In this document: in pieces, positions 20,422 through 31,268 of the stretch | Numbering within the stretch: position 1 is the first letter of the stretch | Layout: each line of letters begins with the position of its first letter | Assembly: GCA_037447655.1 (NCBI GenBank) | Contig: JBBHKE010002863.1 | Span: forward strand, 369,119 to 433,118 | DNA length: 64,000 nucleotides | DNA from: Zygnema cylindricum | Taxonomy: Eukaryota; Streptophyta; Zygnematophyceae; Zygnematales; Zygnemataceae | Reading direction: 5' to 3' | Notes under the pieces: generated by a model | Seen by the model: the letters and a program-made list of their open reading frames with translations, nothing else | Told to the model about the DNA's origin: nothing | Databases searched by the model: none | Position numbers and translations under genes: made by a program

Positions 20422-20940
20422 TGTAACATGGTTACAGAATTGGGTACTTAGTGGCTAGGGCTAGGCTACTATAGTTGCGATTTCAGAGCAGCGCAGTTGC
20501 GATTCCAGAGCAGCGCAGCTGCGATTCCAGACCAGCACAACATTGCACCATTGTAGCATAGCAATGAAACTCTGAGACCTCCATAAGTCCTCAGAGTGGA
20601 CAGCTTCCAAGAAGCCTCTAGGATAATCCTGACCCCTTTGTGTTTAAGCAAAAATAACTGCCACCCTGGCAGACAAAAACTCTGACCGTGAAGGTCCACG
20701 TGTAGAGCTGTATAGTACTAGGTTGACTAGCAGTTAGTTAGTTTAAATAGTCGAGTAAGACCTAGTGAATGAGACCTCAAGTAGACCTACACTGCTAGCG
20801 CAACCTTGTACTCTCTTTCAAGTAATAAAGCGCAACCTTGACTGTGAGTTCTGTGTGCTCTTGCTGTTGCTACGGGAAGATCCTTGGTGTTTTCCGCTGT
20901 GCACTGTGACGTGTTTTGGTGTATTGTTGCCTCTTTTACA
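20422..20940 (+). repeat. Chromovirus 3' LTR (519 bp) with copia insert
   Basis: TGTAACA...TTTACA. It matches the 5' LTR on both sides (20422-20576 and 20688-20940), but the middle (20577-20687) is copia leader sequence in place of the 5' LTR block. The 22-bp repeats recur at 20474-20539. Confidence 0.88.
20577..20687 (-). mobile_element. copia leader patch inside chromovirus LTR
   Basis: Strongly similar to 34220-34336 (leader of copia E3): CTGAGACCTCCATAAGTCCT, CAGCTTCCAAGAAGCCTCTA, CTGACCCCTTTGTG and GACAAAAACTCTGACC in the same order. Relative to the chromovirus it is antisense to the copia transcript. Confidence 0.85.
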
Positions 20941-23070
20941 CGAACAAACTAGTAAACAAATAAAAAATAGCAGAAACGACAAAATATATTGTGAAAAAAC
21001 CCATGTTCAAAAGTAGGTGAAAGTAGGCCCATACAATATGCCTACTGTACGCAAAACATACAATATGACTTTAAGACCCATATTGTATTTGTCGCAAAAT
21101 GAAAAAAAATCGTAACAAGGTCGAGTTGCACATCGATTGATAGAGAATTCAATGTCATGTCTAAATTTTGAAAAAGATTCGGACAAAAAATTATTTTTCT
21201 GTGAGTTTTGAGGTATTTTTTCATTTAAACTGTCAGATTTTGGACGATCGGACGGTCTTTGATCAAAGTAGCGATGTAAGAAGATCACATGAAAAGCCTA
21301 TAACACAACTTACGATAGGATTATCGTCAGATTTGGACAATCGGACGGTCCCTGATCAAAGTAGTGATTTAAGAAGATCACATGAAAAGTCTATAACACA
21401 ACTTCCGATAAAGGCGCCGGCCAAAGGCCTAGAATAGAAACACCTTCTTTTGAACTATGGAAATAAATCAAAAAAAATAGGCTGTACGCGCAAGAGTACC
21501 GAAACTTCCTGAAAGACTTAAAATAATTTGTATGCTGCTACGTGGATTGCTGGTGTTCGAGAGAAATTTTTGGTCAACATAAAATGATGATTGTTTTTGC
21601 AAATTGACTTGAAATTTCCTCTACTGCTGTAGCCTGAAGTTTCCAGGCTGGAAATTCGACTAGCAGGTTAAAAAGGGGGGTGTGTTGACTGCCATTGACT
21701 CTGTTTGAAAATACTGAGGCAGTTCCGAGACGACAAGAAATTTCCAAAATTTGTACAGTGGTTACGGATGGCAAGAAATTTGTAAAATCTGTATAGTGGT
21801 ACCAGCTGGCTCGGAAGGCATGGGATCGTACTGAAGCTAAAATTATGTCGGAATCTAAGGCGTGTTCCCATGTGTTCAAGTAAGGGTTTTTTTCCGTCGT
21901 TTTCACAGAAAATGGGACTTCGAACGACAATATATTATGCTGTACGAAAAATGTGCAAAAACACAAGTACATTTTGCGTCATCTTGGAACTTAGAAGGTA
22001 CGGCAATTTGGTGTTATTATTATCGCTACCCACTTCCATCTCATCTTCACACTTGTAATAGAATCAAATCGCGATCTGATTTTAGCCAAAATAACACCTT
22101 ATCGACGAACAAAAAACAAGTATTGCACGCGTGAAACGTTTTCGATTTTTTTTGAACGAAGGAGAGTACTCGCTATATTTTTCCATGCTCGTCACGCGCA
22201 TGTACGTACAAAAATGACAAGCATGTACGGGAAAAAAATCGTTGGGGTCTCGGACCTCCACTTTCATTCATGGGTCCTTTGCGAAAATTTACAACGTCCT
22301 CGTCTCTCCCCATACTTTTCATTCGACCGCTCCTCCTTCTCTCATCTCTAAATGAAATGCAACAATACTAGTATCAAATGAAAGATATATTTTTTTCCTT
22401 TTTTTTCTAATATTTTTGGTCTCATTTTGATGGCATATCGACTGATAAATGGTAAAAAAAGAAAATCGGGAAGCCATGGCGCAAAGTTTACGTATTGATG
22501 ATGTCATAAGGTAGCATAACTTTGCAAGGTAGCTTGACTTTGCAATGTCACAAAATCCTACACATCTACAATGTCCCAAAAAACTCGACGTCTACAACTG
22601 TCGTCGATTTTGTAGACGTCACTAATTTTAGGAAGTTTCGTAGTCGTGTACATTTCGTTTTGTACTATAGTAGGTTGTCGAATATTTTGTAGATGTTCAA
22701 CGGTTATATTTGGTATTGAGAGTGTGATTGACGTAGAACGCCTGGAGGTGCGTGAGATTGCGCTTGAGTCGAAGGTGGCGTTTCCGGGGTTTTGGGGACG
22801 TAAGTTGGGTGGTTTTGCGTGCGGTTTCGTTGTGTATTATGGTACGGCGTGTACGGTTAAAGTGAAATTCAGGCGAAGGATCTCGAGGGAACATCACAAC
22901 TTTTGCAAATCAGCATTGACAAAAAAAAGTGCGAAAACTAAAATTCCAAGAACTGTTTCGTTCGAAAAATAAAAATATATAAATTAGTACAGTAAATTCG
23001 CGGTGTACTGTACTGAAAAATGCAAATTTTTGGCCCTGCAGGAGTGCGGAAGGCGTCTACGTTGCCCGTA
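20941..23070. other. Unassigned DNA; 94-bp tandem duplication
   Basis: No recognised gene. 21234-21327 and 21328-21421 are two copies of a 94-bp unit (CAGATTTxGGAC(G/A)ATCGGACGGTC, TGATCAAAGTAG, AAGAAGATCACATGAAAAG). The 108-codon frame at 22646-22972 has no domain I recognise and no partner in the window. Confidence 0.5.
22145..22480. repeat. Dispersed non-coding repeat, copy B
   Basis: Diverged partner of 12070-12430 in the same orientation. The best-kept block is GGGGTCTCGGACCTCCACTTTCATTCATGGGTCC. It is followed by a T-rich run and a TGGCATATCGACTGA block matching TGGCAAGTCGAGTGA in copy A. Confidence 0.65.
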
Positions 23071-24865
23071 TTATCGGCGCTCGATCTTGCACGTGTAATG
23101 AGTTAATTGAAAGCCAAACCAAACTTTATCACCTGTGCTTACCACCCAATCACCCCCTTTGCGGTTAACATTTAATTCTTGCCTCCTTTGTGCCTCTACT
23201 AATGCATACCGGACTGTTTTCCAAATTGTTAGAATGAATTCCCAAAACTCCGTTCCAGAACCTCTATTCTCTTGAGTGACCCCTGTTATTAAGTCTAATA
23301 CTTCTCTCGGTAGGTATCCGTATGCAACTTCAAACGGTGAGAATCTTGTATTGGCATGTTGACATGAATTGTATGCAAATTCCATTAATGACGATTTAGA
23401 TTCCCATGTGTTTTGGACTCAACTGCAAACAGTCCTAAGCATTTCCTCCAGTGTACGGTTTATCTTTTTTGTCTGTCCATCTGTCTAAGGATGACAAGAG
23501 GTACTCGTTCTAATTCCGTGCCTAAATTTTGTTGCAATTATTTCCAAAATGCATAGGTAAATTTATCCTTTCTGTTTGTCCATCTGTCTAAGGATGACAA
23601 GAGGTACTCATTTCTAATTCCGTGCATAAATTTTGTTGCAATTATTTCCAAAATGCATAGGTAAATTTAGAATCCGTATCATTGACTATGGACACAAGAA
23701 CTCCATGATGCCTAACCACGTTGTCAAAGTATAACTTCGCAATATCTACAACTGAGTGAGTAGTTTTGGAAGGGATAAAGATTGTCATTTTATTGAACCT
23801 ATTGACTAGGACCATGATACTGTCATTTCTTCTGGATGAAGCTGGCAATCTGACAATAAAATCCATGTAGCTGGCAATTTGAGAATAAAATCTATACTGA
23901 CAGATTCCTAATCTTTTGGGGATATCCAAATGCTTTAAGAGACCCTTAGGCTTTTGGTTACTAGGTATACTCTGTTGGCAGAGAACACAACTTTCCACGT
24001 GTTTTGACACGTTATTTGCCATCCTTGGCCAAAAGAATCTACTGTGCAACCGACTAAGAGTTTTATCTCAACTTAGATGTCATAAATGCTTATCGGCTTC
24101 CTGTAAAAGCTGTTTTTTTAAGTCTCCCATTTCAAGAATGCATAGCCTATCTCCTATTTGCAAATAGAGTAAACCATCATCTATTTTAAGGTTTTTGACA
24201 TGCCTCTCATTGAATCGGTTAGAAATTCCTTTGGAAAGATTCTTGCAAATTACAACAAAGTAAGGATCTTTATCATAACCATTTCTAAAAGTATCAGAAA
24301 ATAATTCATCCTGAACCATCACACTTATTTCAAAACATCTACTTAAAGGATCTGCCACTACATTTGTCTTTCTAGGAATTTGTTTGACGTTGAATTTGAA
24401 ATATGCCAATTTTTGCATCCACTTAACCTCTCTCTCTTTCATGATCTATGCATCACTTAGTATTTGTAGATAAAAAATGCTTTATTGTCAAAATGAACTA
24501 TGAATCCATATTATGCAAATAGCAATGCCATTTCACCAATACATGAACAATTGCAAGTAATTTTTTTTTTCCTGTGCTAGGTAATTCTTTTATGCATCAT
24601 TGATTTTATTGGAATCAAAAGCAATAGGATGAAAGTGTTTACTAACTTTTTGACTTATGACTGCACCTAAACCTTTATCACATGCATCTGTGGTGATTAA
24701 GTCTTCAAACTCTCTAGAATGATCGCGATACACCAGTGTAGGGGCAGAGGTCAACTTCCCTTTTAGTTTCTCAAAAGCTCCTTGCTGATTGAAAGATAAC
24801 AAACCAAACAATGTATTCACAACAAAAAGTGTTCTTCGAAAATTCAATATATAAAATACAACCAA
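23071..24865 (-). pseudogene. Ty3/gypsy pol fragment (RNase H-integrase)
   Basis: Minus-strand order: AFEKLKGKLTSAPTLVYRD and DLITTDACDKGLGAVISQ (connection and RNase H, 24590-24865); KWMQKLAYFKFNVKQIPRKT and NVVADPLSR (end of RNase H, 24080-24442); RFFWPRMANNVSKHVESCVLCQQ (integrase zinc domain) and MDFIVRLPASSRRNDSIMVLVNRF (core, 23642-24049); EFAYNSCQHANTRFSPFEVAYG (23071-23385). Stops and shifts separate the pieces, and the RT core is missing. LTRs were not identified. It differs in sequence from the chromovirus at 13600, so it is another lineage. Confidence 0.85.
23471..23668 (-). repeat. Direct ~103-bp duplication inside Ty3 integrase
   Basis: Two adjacent copies (from 23471 and from 23574) of GTCCATCTGTCTAAGGATGA through GCATAGGTAAATTTA. 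This doubles the integrase segment around the Glu region and breaks the frame. A local slippage or unequal exchange event. Confidence 0.8.
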
Positions 24866-24899
24866 AGTAAAAATCTCCTTTAGCTGCTGATCTTTCTAC

Positions 24900-25293
24900 G
24901 CCTCCATAATAATCTACGCCTCCAAAAAGATACCTATACCACTAAGTCCCAACAAATACATATGTACACTACTAAATACGCGTAAGAGTCAACGTGGCGA
25001 AATATACGACCGACAATTAACAACCGGCTTGAACTATAGGGTACGATTAGAAAACTCAACAGTGAACCGACTTGAACTACACGGTACAACTAGACCATAC
25101 GTGAACCGAAAGGACCTAATAATTTCCACGTCACTTGTACAATACGACCCGAACTTAGGCGAAACGAAACGAACAAACAACTTCTATATCACTTCAAATA
25201 TCAAGCGAGCAAACTACTTTGTCGCTGGTCGTTGCTACTTTAGCTACGAAAATGTCTCGTCGCTAAATGAGTTCTCTGTACTAAATCTTAACA
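24900..25293 (-). repeat. 3' LTR of copia E2 (approximate left end)
   Basis: On the minus strand the polypurine tract AAAAGGGGGAA is followed by TGTTAAGATTTAGTACAGAG at 25293. The left limit is not marked by a clear CA end; I place it near 24900 where similarity to Ty3 pol ends. This LTR does not resemble the one at 29359-29921 at E2's other end. Confidence 0.5.
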
Positions 25294-25435
25294 TTCCCCC
25301 TTTTATTGAGAAACTGAAAGCCCCCTCTTACTCCATGCCCACTAACTTCTTTCTCATTTCATATACTTCTTTTAATGCTACTTTGGTTAACATATGTGCA
25401 GCTTGCTCTTTTGTAAGTATAAACACAAATTCAAC

Positions 25436-25770
25436 TTATTTTTCTGAAAATAAATCCTGAACAAAAAGGCGTTGAATTCTAATGTGCTTTGTGCGCTTAT
25501 ACAAAATAGGACTTATACTAAGTGCAATGGAAGACATGTTATCACTTAATATTTGCATGCATTCTTTTTTGATTCCAACCTTTGACAGAAATTCTTTAAT
25601 CCACACGGCATTATTCGTAGCATGACATGCGGCCATATACTCGGCCTATGTAGATGAGAGCCCCACAGTAGGTTGCGAACGGGAATTCCACGAGATGGCT
25701 TCTCCTGCAAGTAGAAACACATATTCTGACGTAGACCTTTCTGTATCATGGCCCCCTCCATAGTCGGCAT
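25436..25770 (-). pseudogene. copia RNase H (E2)
   Basis: Reads MAACHATNNAVWIKEFLSKVG, a SDNMSSIALS block (equivalent to CDNQAAI), then KRTKHIRIQRLFVQDL. The upstream frame 25546-25770 holds a shifted piece. This is the RNase H active-site region with the DN pair kept, but the domain start is lost to stops. Confidence 0.7.
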
Positions 25771-25859
25771 TACAATAGCCGTAACAACTCACGCTCTCAT
25801 TTTTCTTATAAACAATTATATAAGGGTTCCAGCCAAATATCTAAAGATTCTTTTCACTG

Positions 25860-26860
25860 CCTCCCAATGTATCTTTTTCAGATTGCTACAATACTGACTA
25901 ACCACACTCACTGCGGCACTAATATTTGGCCTAGTTGCGACACTCAAATACATCAAGCTTCCGACCGCCTCCCGATAGAGATCTTCAAGCTTGGGACTTT
26001 CAATAAAGTTAGAATGCTTGTCACGAGGATCAAGAGGAGTTCCAAGTGGCTTAGAATTTAAAAATCAAAATCTTTCTAATACCTCATTTGTATATTGTTC
26101 TTAGCTTAACTTAATATCCCCGTCCATGCTCCTCTTAATCTGAATTCCCACAATATACTATGCATCCCCTAAGTCTGTAATTGAAAACATTTTTGAAATT
26201 CAATTTTTAAATCTCCAAGTAATTCGAATTTGTGAGAGATCGAAATAAAGTCATCTACGTATACATTAAAGATTATCATGTCCCAACCTTCTCACCGAAC
26301 ACTCCACAATGTGCACTAAGCCTTTTAAATCCCAAAATTAGTAAAACCTTGTGAAGCTTATGGTTCCATGGCCTTAGTGTCTGCTTTAAACCATACAAAG
26401 CCTTCCACAACCTCCATATGTTACCATTCTTTCTAAGAACTCCTTTTGAAATTTTCATATGCACCACCTTATCTAATTCACAATTTAAAAAGGCCATCTC
26501 TACATCCATCTCTTGGATGTGCATTCCTTCTACCGCCGCCATTGCAATAATTGCGCGCAATGAATTGAACTTAACCACAAGAGCAAAAGTCTTTGAATAA
26601 TCAATCCCTTCCCTTCTTTCTGAAGGCCCTTCCATACTAACCGTGCCTTATACTTAAGTATTTCCTCAAAGCTTGCGTCTTTGTCTTAGAAACCCACTTT
26701 ACTCTATCGCCTTCTTACCAACCGGTAAGTCTATTTTTTCAAAATACCCATTTGCTTTCACAGAATTAAATTCTTTGATAAATGCGTGTTCCCACTTCTC
26801 CTCTTATCCGTCCGAGTCTCGAGCTTGTTGATATGATTGAGGATCGCCAAGACGATATTT
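25860..26860 (-). pseudogene. copia reverse transcriptase (E2)
   Basis: Best piece 26276-26635: GIDYSKTFALVVKFNSLRAI, IQEMDVEMAFLNCELDKVVHM, LWKALYGLKQTLRPWNHKL. These match the copia RT fingers and palm. Between 26276 and 25860 further shifted pieces correspond to the YVDD and thumb regions. Ala for Pro in the usual FAPVV block and Thr for Ala in LKQAPR are likely decay. Confidence 0.75.
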
Positions 26861-26872
26861 TGTAATTGCCTT

Positions 26873-27373
26873 TTATAAAAGGAAAGATTCTGCCCTTACT
26901 TCTCTAATTTCGGAAATTTCCCTCTTGTAGGTGGTTTGCTTTTTATATGACTGTCTAGGTGAGAATCCTTCCGGTGCCTTCCCTTTGCTTGATCTCTTAC
27001 TTCCTCGTACATTTTTTGCAAATTCTTTATCCGAATCAGTGCTCTGAATCTTGTCATCATCCTCCTCTAAGGGTGTCTCTATTGATGTCACGTTATTAGT
27101 GCGAGTGGGTGATTCTCTAATGACCATGTCTCCTTGTGATCCGGTTCTGGTAAGCCTAGGTGTAAAAGCTTTCTCTAAAGGTCTCTCTCCAAATCGCACC
27201 TTTTTCTTTGTCCATACCTCCATCAAAGCTTCTTCCACTTCCTCCTCCTCTCCAGTGAACTTCTCATAATGACTCTTTTTATCATAATCTTGAGCCCGTT
27301 TAGAATCATTAGATTTTTTCACCATCCATTCCAAGTTCTCATTAAACTCCACATTTTTAGACTCTTTAACCAA
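26873..27373 (-). pseudogene. copia integrase-RT linker (E2)
   Basis: 166 codons, charged and Glu/Lys-rich, with KKKVRFGERPLEKAFTPRLT and a long acidic-basic tail. Such low-complexity linkers lie between integrase and RT in copia polyproteins. No catalytic motif is expected. Confidence 0.55.
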
Positions 27374-28045
27374 GCCAGTAACGAGGTTATAAATCCATTA
27401 CTGCATTAAATTCTCACAAAGTATATATATATATATCCCACAAAGTATAGTTCCCATGACAGTGCCACAAACTTTCCCTCTTTATTTCTTTCCTCTATGT
27501 ATCCCATAGACTCACATCCCCAAATCCTTAAGTGTTTTATCGTAGGTATTTGTCCACTCCAAAGTTCCTCCAGTGTTTTTGTTGCCCAAAGCAGAGTTTA
27601 TTCTCATATTGGTAACATGGTTAGCCGCCCTGATTGCTTCTCCCCAAAGACGATGTGTGAGTTTCGTCATATGGAGCATGGTTCGCACCATCTCTTATAA
27701 TGTCCGATTCTTCCTCTCTGGGATTCCATTTGATTTTGGGGAATAAGGAGCCGTGAAGTGCTGCTTAATCCCCATCTTTTTACAATATTCAGCAAAAGCA
27801 AGAAATTCACCTCCATGGTCCGATCGTACCGCCTTTACCTACCTCCCACCTTCCCTCTCAACCATAACCACAAAGTCTTTAAATGTTCCTAAAGCGTCTA
27901 ACTTAGCTTTTGAAAGATACTCCTATGTTTTCCTGCTGAAATCATTAACAATCGCCAAAATGTATTTAATTTTTCCATTTTTTTGTAAATGTGTGTCCCC
28001 ACAAAGATTTACGTGGACAAGGTCTAAAGGAGCATTTGCCTTGTA
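27374..28045 (-). pseudogene. copia integrase core (E2, broken)
   Basis: No single long frame, but minus-strand translation in pieces gives a VRSDHGGEFLAFAEYCKKMG block (second Asp), KQHFTAPYSPKSNGIPERKN (Glu region) and LWGEAIRAANHVTNM. These are standard copia integrase blocks. Confidence 0.65.
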
Positions 28046-28300
28046 TTAAAGATCTTTCACCAAATGAGGCTTCCTTTTATGCTTCCCTTTGGTGCATCCT
28101 ACACATCCGATGACTTTCTCTCCTGTCGCTACGTCGAGCCCTCGAACCGCACCATGCCAAATCATCTCCTTAATATTACTCTCTGTTGTGTGACACATTT
28201 GATGATACCACAACGTCAAATCCTCTTTGTTGACCTTTGCCGAATGAAGGTGCCCCTTTTCATCCGCCATTATATTTTTTGGTTTTCTCCAAATTAGCAT
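28046..28300 (-). pseudogene. GAG-pre-integrase domain (E2)
   Basis: 84 codons: LTLWYHQMCHTTESNIKEM, then GCVGCTKGKHKRKPH. The zinc fold His is altered (usually WHxRLGH; here WYHQMCH), while the C-x2-C pair is kept. It lies just upstream of the integrase core pieces. Confidence 0.75.
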
Positions 28301-28439
28301 ACTTTACATATTTTCAGTTACGATGCCCTCTGCAAATGGTCATGTTTTATTGCTTAAAATGATTCTACCTCCTTCCATGAATGTGGCCCTTCCATTTTTC
28401 TTTTGAAGTTGTGGGACGCTTAATAGATTCATGCATCCT

Positions 28440-28989
28440 CTTGGATTATAAAGCACATTGTTAAAGCGTACTCTAGTAACTCTAGTTATCCTTTCCCTGT
28501 CCTATATCGATAGATCTCGTTAGCCACTATAATGAATTTTGGGAAAGTGAGTTTTCTAATTTTAGTAAATAGTCCTGGGTCCGAGCACATATGATGTGTA
28601 AAACCTGAGTCTATGATATAATTGTTAATTTTTCCTTTACTTTCCTTGCCTCGTGTGTGAAATAAGACATCCTCTTGCTTTTTTTATGATTCCTCCACAA
28701 GTGAAACGAAGAATTCTTGATCTTGTCCTATTGGCCCATCCCCAACCAAATCCCCTCTACTCGATAGACCACTTCTACCGCTTCCTCCACCTCTAAATTG
28801 TCCCCCTCCGTGACTATTTCCCTTGTTGTGATAACAATTGGGACTAGTGTGTCCCCATTTTTGACTGATGTTACATTTTTTACTTTTGTCTGGGCATTTA
28901 AAGAAACCATGTCTTGTCTTGTTATAATTGTAACATGTCATCGGAGAGGTATCACGTTGATACGAGCCTCTACCTATGCCTTGTGACAT
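28440..28989 (-). pseudogene. copia zinc knuckles and protease remnant (E2)
   Basis: 28684-28989 has two tandem knuckles, CYNYNKTRHGFFKC and CNISQKWGHTSPNC, each missing its second Cys (Tyr or Ser instead), followed by a Gly-rich tail. About 28590-28620 reads as IIDSGFTHHMCS, the protease active site (DSG). It would bind RNA (knuckles) and cut the polyprotein (protease). Confidence 0.7.
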
Positions 28990-29076
28990 GCCTCCTCGTC
29001 CACGAGGTCCACCTCCTCTGTAAGCTCCTCCGTTTTCCTCCTCTTGATAAATCAGATAAGATGACCCGTTGTTTTC

Positions 29077-29163
29077 ATTTATTTTCTTTAAGTTGTGTGA
29101 GTCTCTGTTGTTCTACGACCACCGGTGCAGGTGGAGGAGCAGCAGTAGTAGTAGAAGTAGACA
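29077..29163 (-). pseudogene. copia gag N-terminal leader (E2)
   Basis: ATG at 29163 opens 29 codons, a run of Ser/Thr, then Ala/Pro and QQRLTQLKE, and stops. The following sequence resumes only in the Gly-rich zone before the knuckles, so nearly all of the capsid part is deleted. It is similar in style to the gag start of E1. Confidence 0.5.
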
Positions 29164-29358
29164 TGATACACTTTCAGAAGCTATCAATAATCCTACCAAA
29201 CAGTTGTTTTCAAGTGCTCACCAAATATTATACAAGCATTCAAACCTCACAAAGCTCTATCAAAATATAGAGCATCATAAACATTGACAACTCCGAAAGT
29301 TTCAGCACAATTGACCCAACAACACTCAAGATATAACACTCAGAAGTTTCCCAAAATA

Positions 29359-29921
29359 TGTTTGTAGTTTTACTACTTAGAAATCTGTATACATTAAATG
29401 TTCTACGTCCTACTTCTTATACCTATGTTGTACCGACGATAAAAGTGTACCTGAGAGTTACATTAAACAACCAAGCTTACACTAATCTGTCAAGCTACCG
29501 CTGAGCTACCACTAAGCTAATCAGCACTACTCAAAATCTATACTAAGTAATTGTATAATACATTTGGCGGCTAAGTCCAACGTGATCATCCTATGAATCT
29601 CTTTCGTTGACTAGATTCATATCCATCGTAATTGCTTTGTATTGCACTGAATCACATTATGATATCTACGGCTGCGTTGTTACCATATCGACAGTTATCG
29701 CAGTTGCGTTGTACTGTCTGTGTCGCAGCTGAGTTGCTGCATGGCAGTTGCGTTGCTGCATCGCAGCTGCGTTGTCCCACCCGATGTGTGACATGTGTAT
29801 GTGGATATAAGTGCATTTTTAAAACTTGTAATGAGCTTTAAGTGACGACGCGTGTCCTAGTAGATTTGCCTTCCTGTCGTCACACTCATTTACTAAGACT
29901 TAAAGCTTTCCAAAACATACA
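29359..29921 (-). repeat. copia LTR between E2 and E3 (563 bp)
   Basis: On the minus strand it begins TGTATGTTTTGGAAAGC right after E3's polypurine tract (AAGCTTTAGGGGAG) and ends in AAACA five bases before E2's primer site TGGGAAACTTCTGAGTG. It thus has proper internal sequence on both sides. ACGCGTGTCC lies at 29848-29857. CGCAGYTGCGTTG words recur at 29700-29790, as in the chromovirus LTR. Confidence 0.75.
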
Positions 29922-30083
29922 CTCCCCTAAAGCTTTAAACTCAGTGTATTTGTGCAATTGCGATGTCACAGTTAGCGCACCATGGCAGCATAGCAGCACA
30001 GCTAATCAACTAGTCATTTGGTCCCACTACACCCTTATTTGTGGACTAGCGCAGCATGGCAGTATCGCAGTGCACCAACTCAA

Positions 30084-30350
30084 CTATTCACCCAATCCTA
30101 CTACATCTCTAGAATACTTCAGCTTGGGAGCAGCAAAAGCTTTATCAAGCATATCACCAATCATTTTTGCGTCTGACGGATAGCATAATTTTATCACCTT
30201 AGAGAACATTTTTTCTCTTACAAAGTGTAATCTTACATCCATGTGCTTACTCTTGAAGTGGTGACTTGGGTTAGAGGCATTGGTAATGGCAGCCTGGTTA
30301 TCACACCAGATCACCTGTGGACTAACCTGCATGTATCCTAGTACTTGCAA
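30084..30350 (-). pseudogene. copia RNase H C-terminal part (E3)
   Basis: Reads VIWCDNQAAITNASNPSHHF and MDVRLHFVREK, then a degraded MMTKPL site (MLDKAF). The CDNQAAI active-site block is intact. A single stop separates it from the piece at 30357-31037. Confidence 0.85.
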
Positions 30351-30356
30351 TATGGA

Positions 30357-31262
30357 TTATACCCATAAGAGTTTATTGAGGGCTGAGCTTGCTGCCATAT
30401 ATTTTGACTCCATTGTCAACTGTGGTGTAACCTTTTGAATTTTGCTGCTCCAGCAGCAAGTCTCTTTCCCAATTTTTAGAATGAATCCAGGTGTGGATTT
30501 CCTGCTTGGCATGTCGCCCGAGCTTGCATCACTCCACGTTTGCAGCTTCACTTCTCCTCCACCTAGTGTGAGTTTGAGGTCTTTGGTTCTTGCCAAATAT
30601 CTTAAGACTCTCCTTGCTTCATGAAGATCAGATTTTCTCGGATTCTCTAGACTTCTGCTCAATACCCTAAATGCTGCAACAATGTCAAGACGGGTACAGT
30701 TCATGAAATATATTAAACTTCCCAATATCTGACTGTAAGGTATTACTAACATAGGATGATTCTCCCTTGACTCTAAATGCTCGCTAACAATGACACCTGG
30801 TTCTGTCTCTTCTCTCTCTAACTTTTGCCAATGCTCTATTGGAGTTAGATATCCTTTTGCCCCCCGCATTCCGTACTCATCTAAAATGTTTCGAATAGCC
30901 TCTTTTTGAGTCAATTTTATTACTTTCTTACTTCTGTCCCTCTCTATCTGGATACCCAAAATATATTTTGCCTCACCGAGGTCTTTCATCACTAACCGTG
31001 AATTTAAAACAGTCTTCATTTTGTTAATTTCAACCATTTATTTGCTAATTAATAGAAAATCATCTACATACACCGCTATATACACTATCCCATCCTCACC
31101 CTTTAGAAAGTAGACAGAGTGATCAGAACTTATCCTTTGAAATCCTAAGCTAGTTAAGAATTCATCAAGCTTAAAATTCCATTGCCTAGGGGCTTGTTTT
31201 AGGCCGTACAGATATTTTAACAATTTGCATACTAAATGATATGTTCTTGGTTCTACATACAT
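30357..31262 (-). pseudogene. copia RT palm-thumb and RNase H start (E3)
   Basis: 31038-31262: LLKYLYGLKQAPRQWNFKLD, SDHSVYFLK, IAVYVDDFLLISK (YVDD intact). 30357-31037 in the same frame after a stop: MKDLGEAKYILGIQIERD, KEAIRNILDEYGM, YSQILGSLIYFMNCTRLDI, TWSDASSGDMPSRKSTPGF, CCWSSKIQKV, QLTMESKYMAASSA. One nonsense codon apart, this half is well kept. Confidence 0.88.
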
Positions 31263-31268
31263 TTCAGG

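Larger units (their letters stand above)
13600..20940 (+). mobile_element. Ty3/gypsy chromovirus with extra 3' coding region
   Basis: LTRs start TGTAACA and end TTTACA (13600-14108 and 20422-20940). In order: primer site TTGTATCAAAGC (like the initiator-tRNA type TGGTATCAGAGC), gag-protease, in-frame TAG, RT-RNase H, integrase, chromodomain, then about 1.3 kb of further coding sequence, and GTGGGAGGCA as a likely polypurine tract. RT before integrase is the Ty3 order. The 5-bp flanks (CCTGT and CGAAC) do not match, so no target duplication is seen. One frameshift and several stops lie after RNase H. Confidence 0.92.
25310..29163 (-). mobile_element. Ty1/copia retrotransposon E2 (decayed, gag-deleted)
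   Basis: Minus strand: gag start (29163), gap, zinc knuckles, protease remnant, pre-integrase, integrase, RT, RNase H (to 25436), polypurine tract. It is heavily interrupted. Sequence is distant from the other copia elements here, and its outer LTRs differ in sequence, so it may itself be a recombinant. Confidence 0.75.

Noticed and set aside
13595-20945. Target-site duplication of the chromovirus
   Set aside because: The 5-bp flanks (CCTGT and CGAAC) do not match, so none is annotated.
22646-22972. 108-codon ORF
   Set aside because: No recognisable domain, no repeat partner and no supporting signals; could be chance.
25029-25460. 143-codon plus-strand ORF
   Set aside because: It lies antisense across the E2 3' LTR and the end of its RNase H; a shadow frame.
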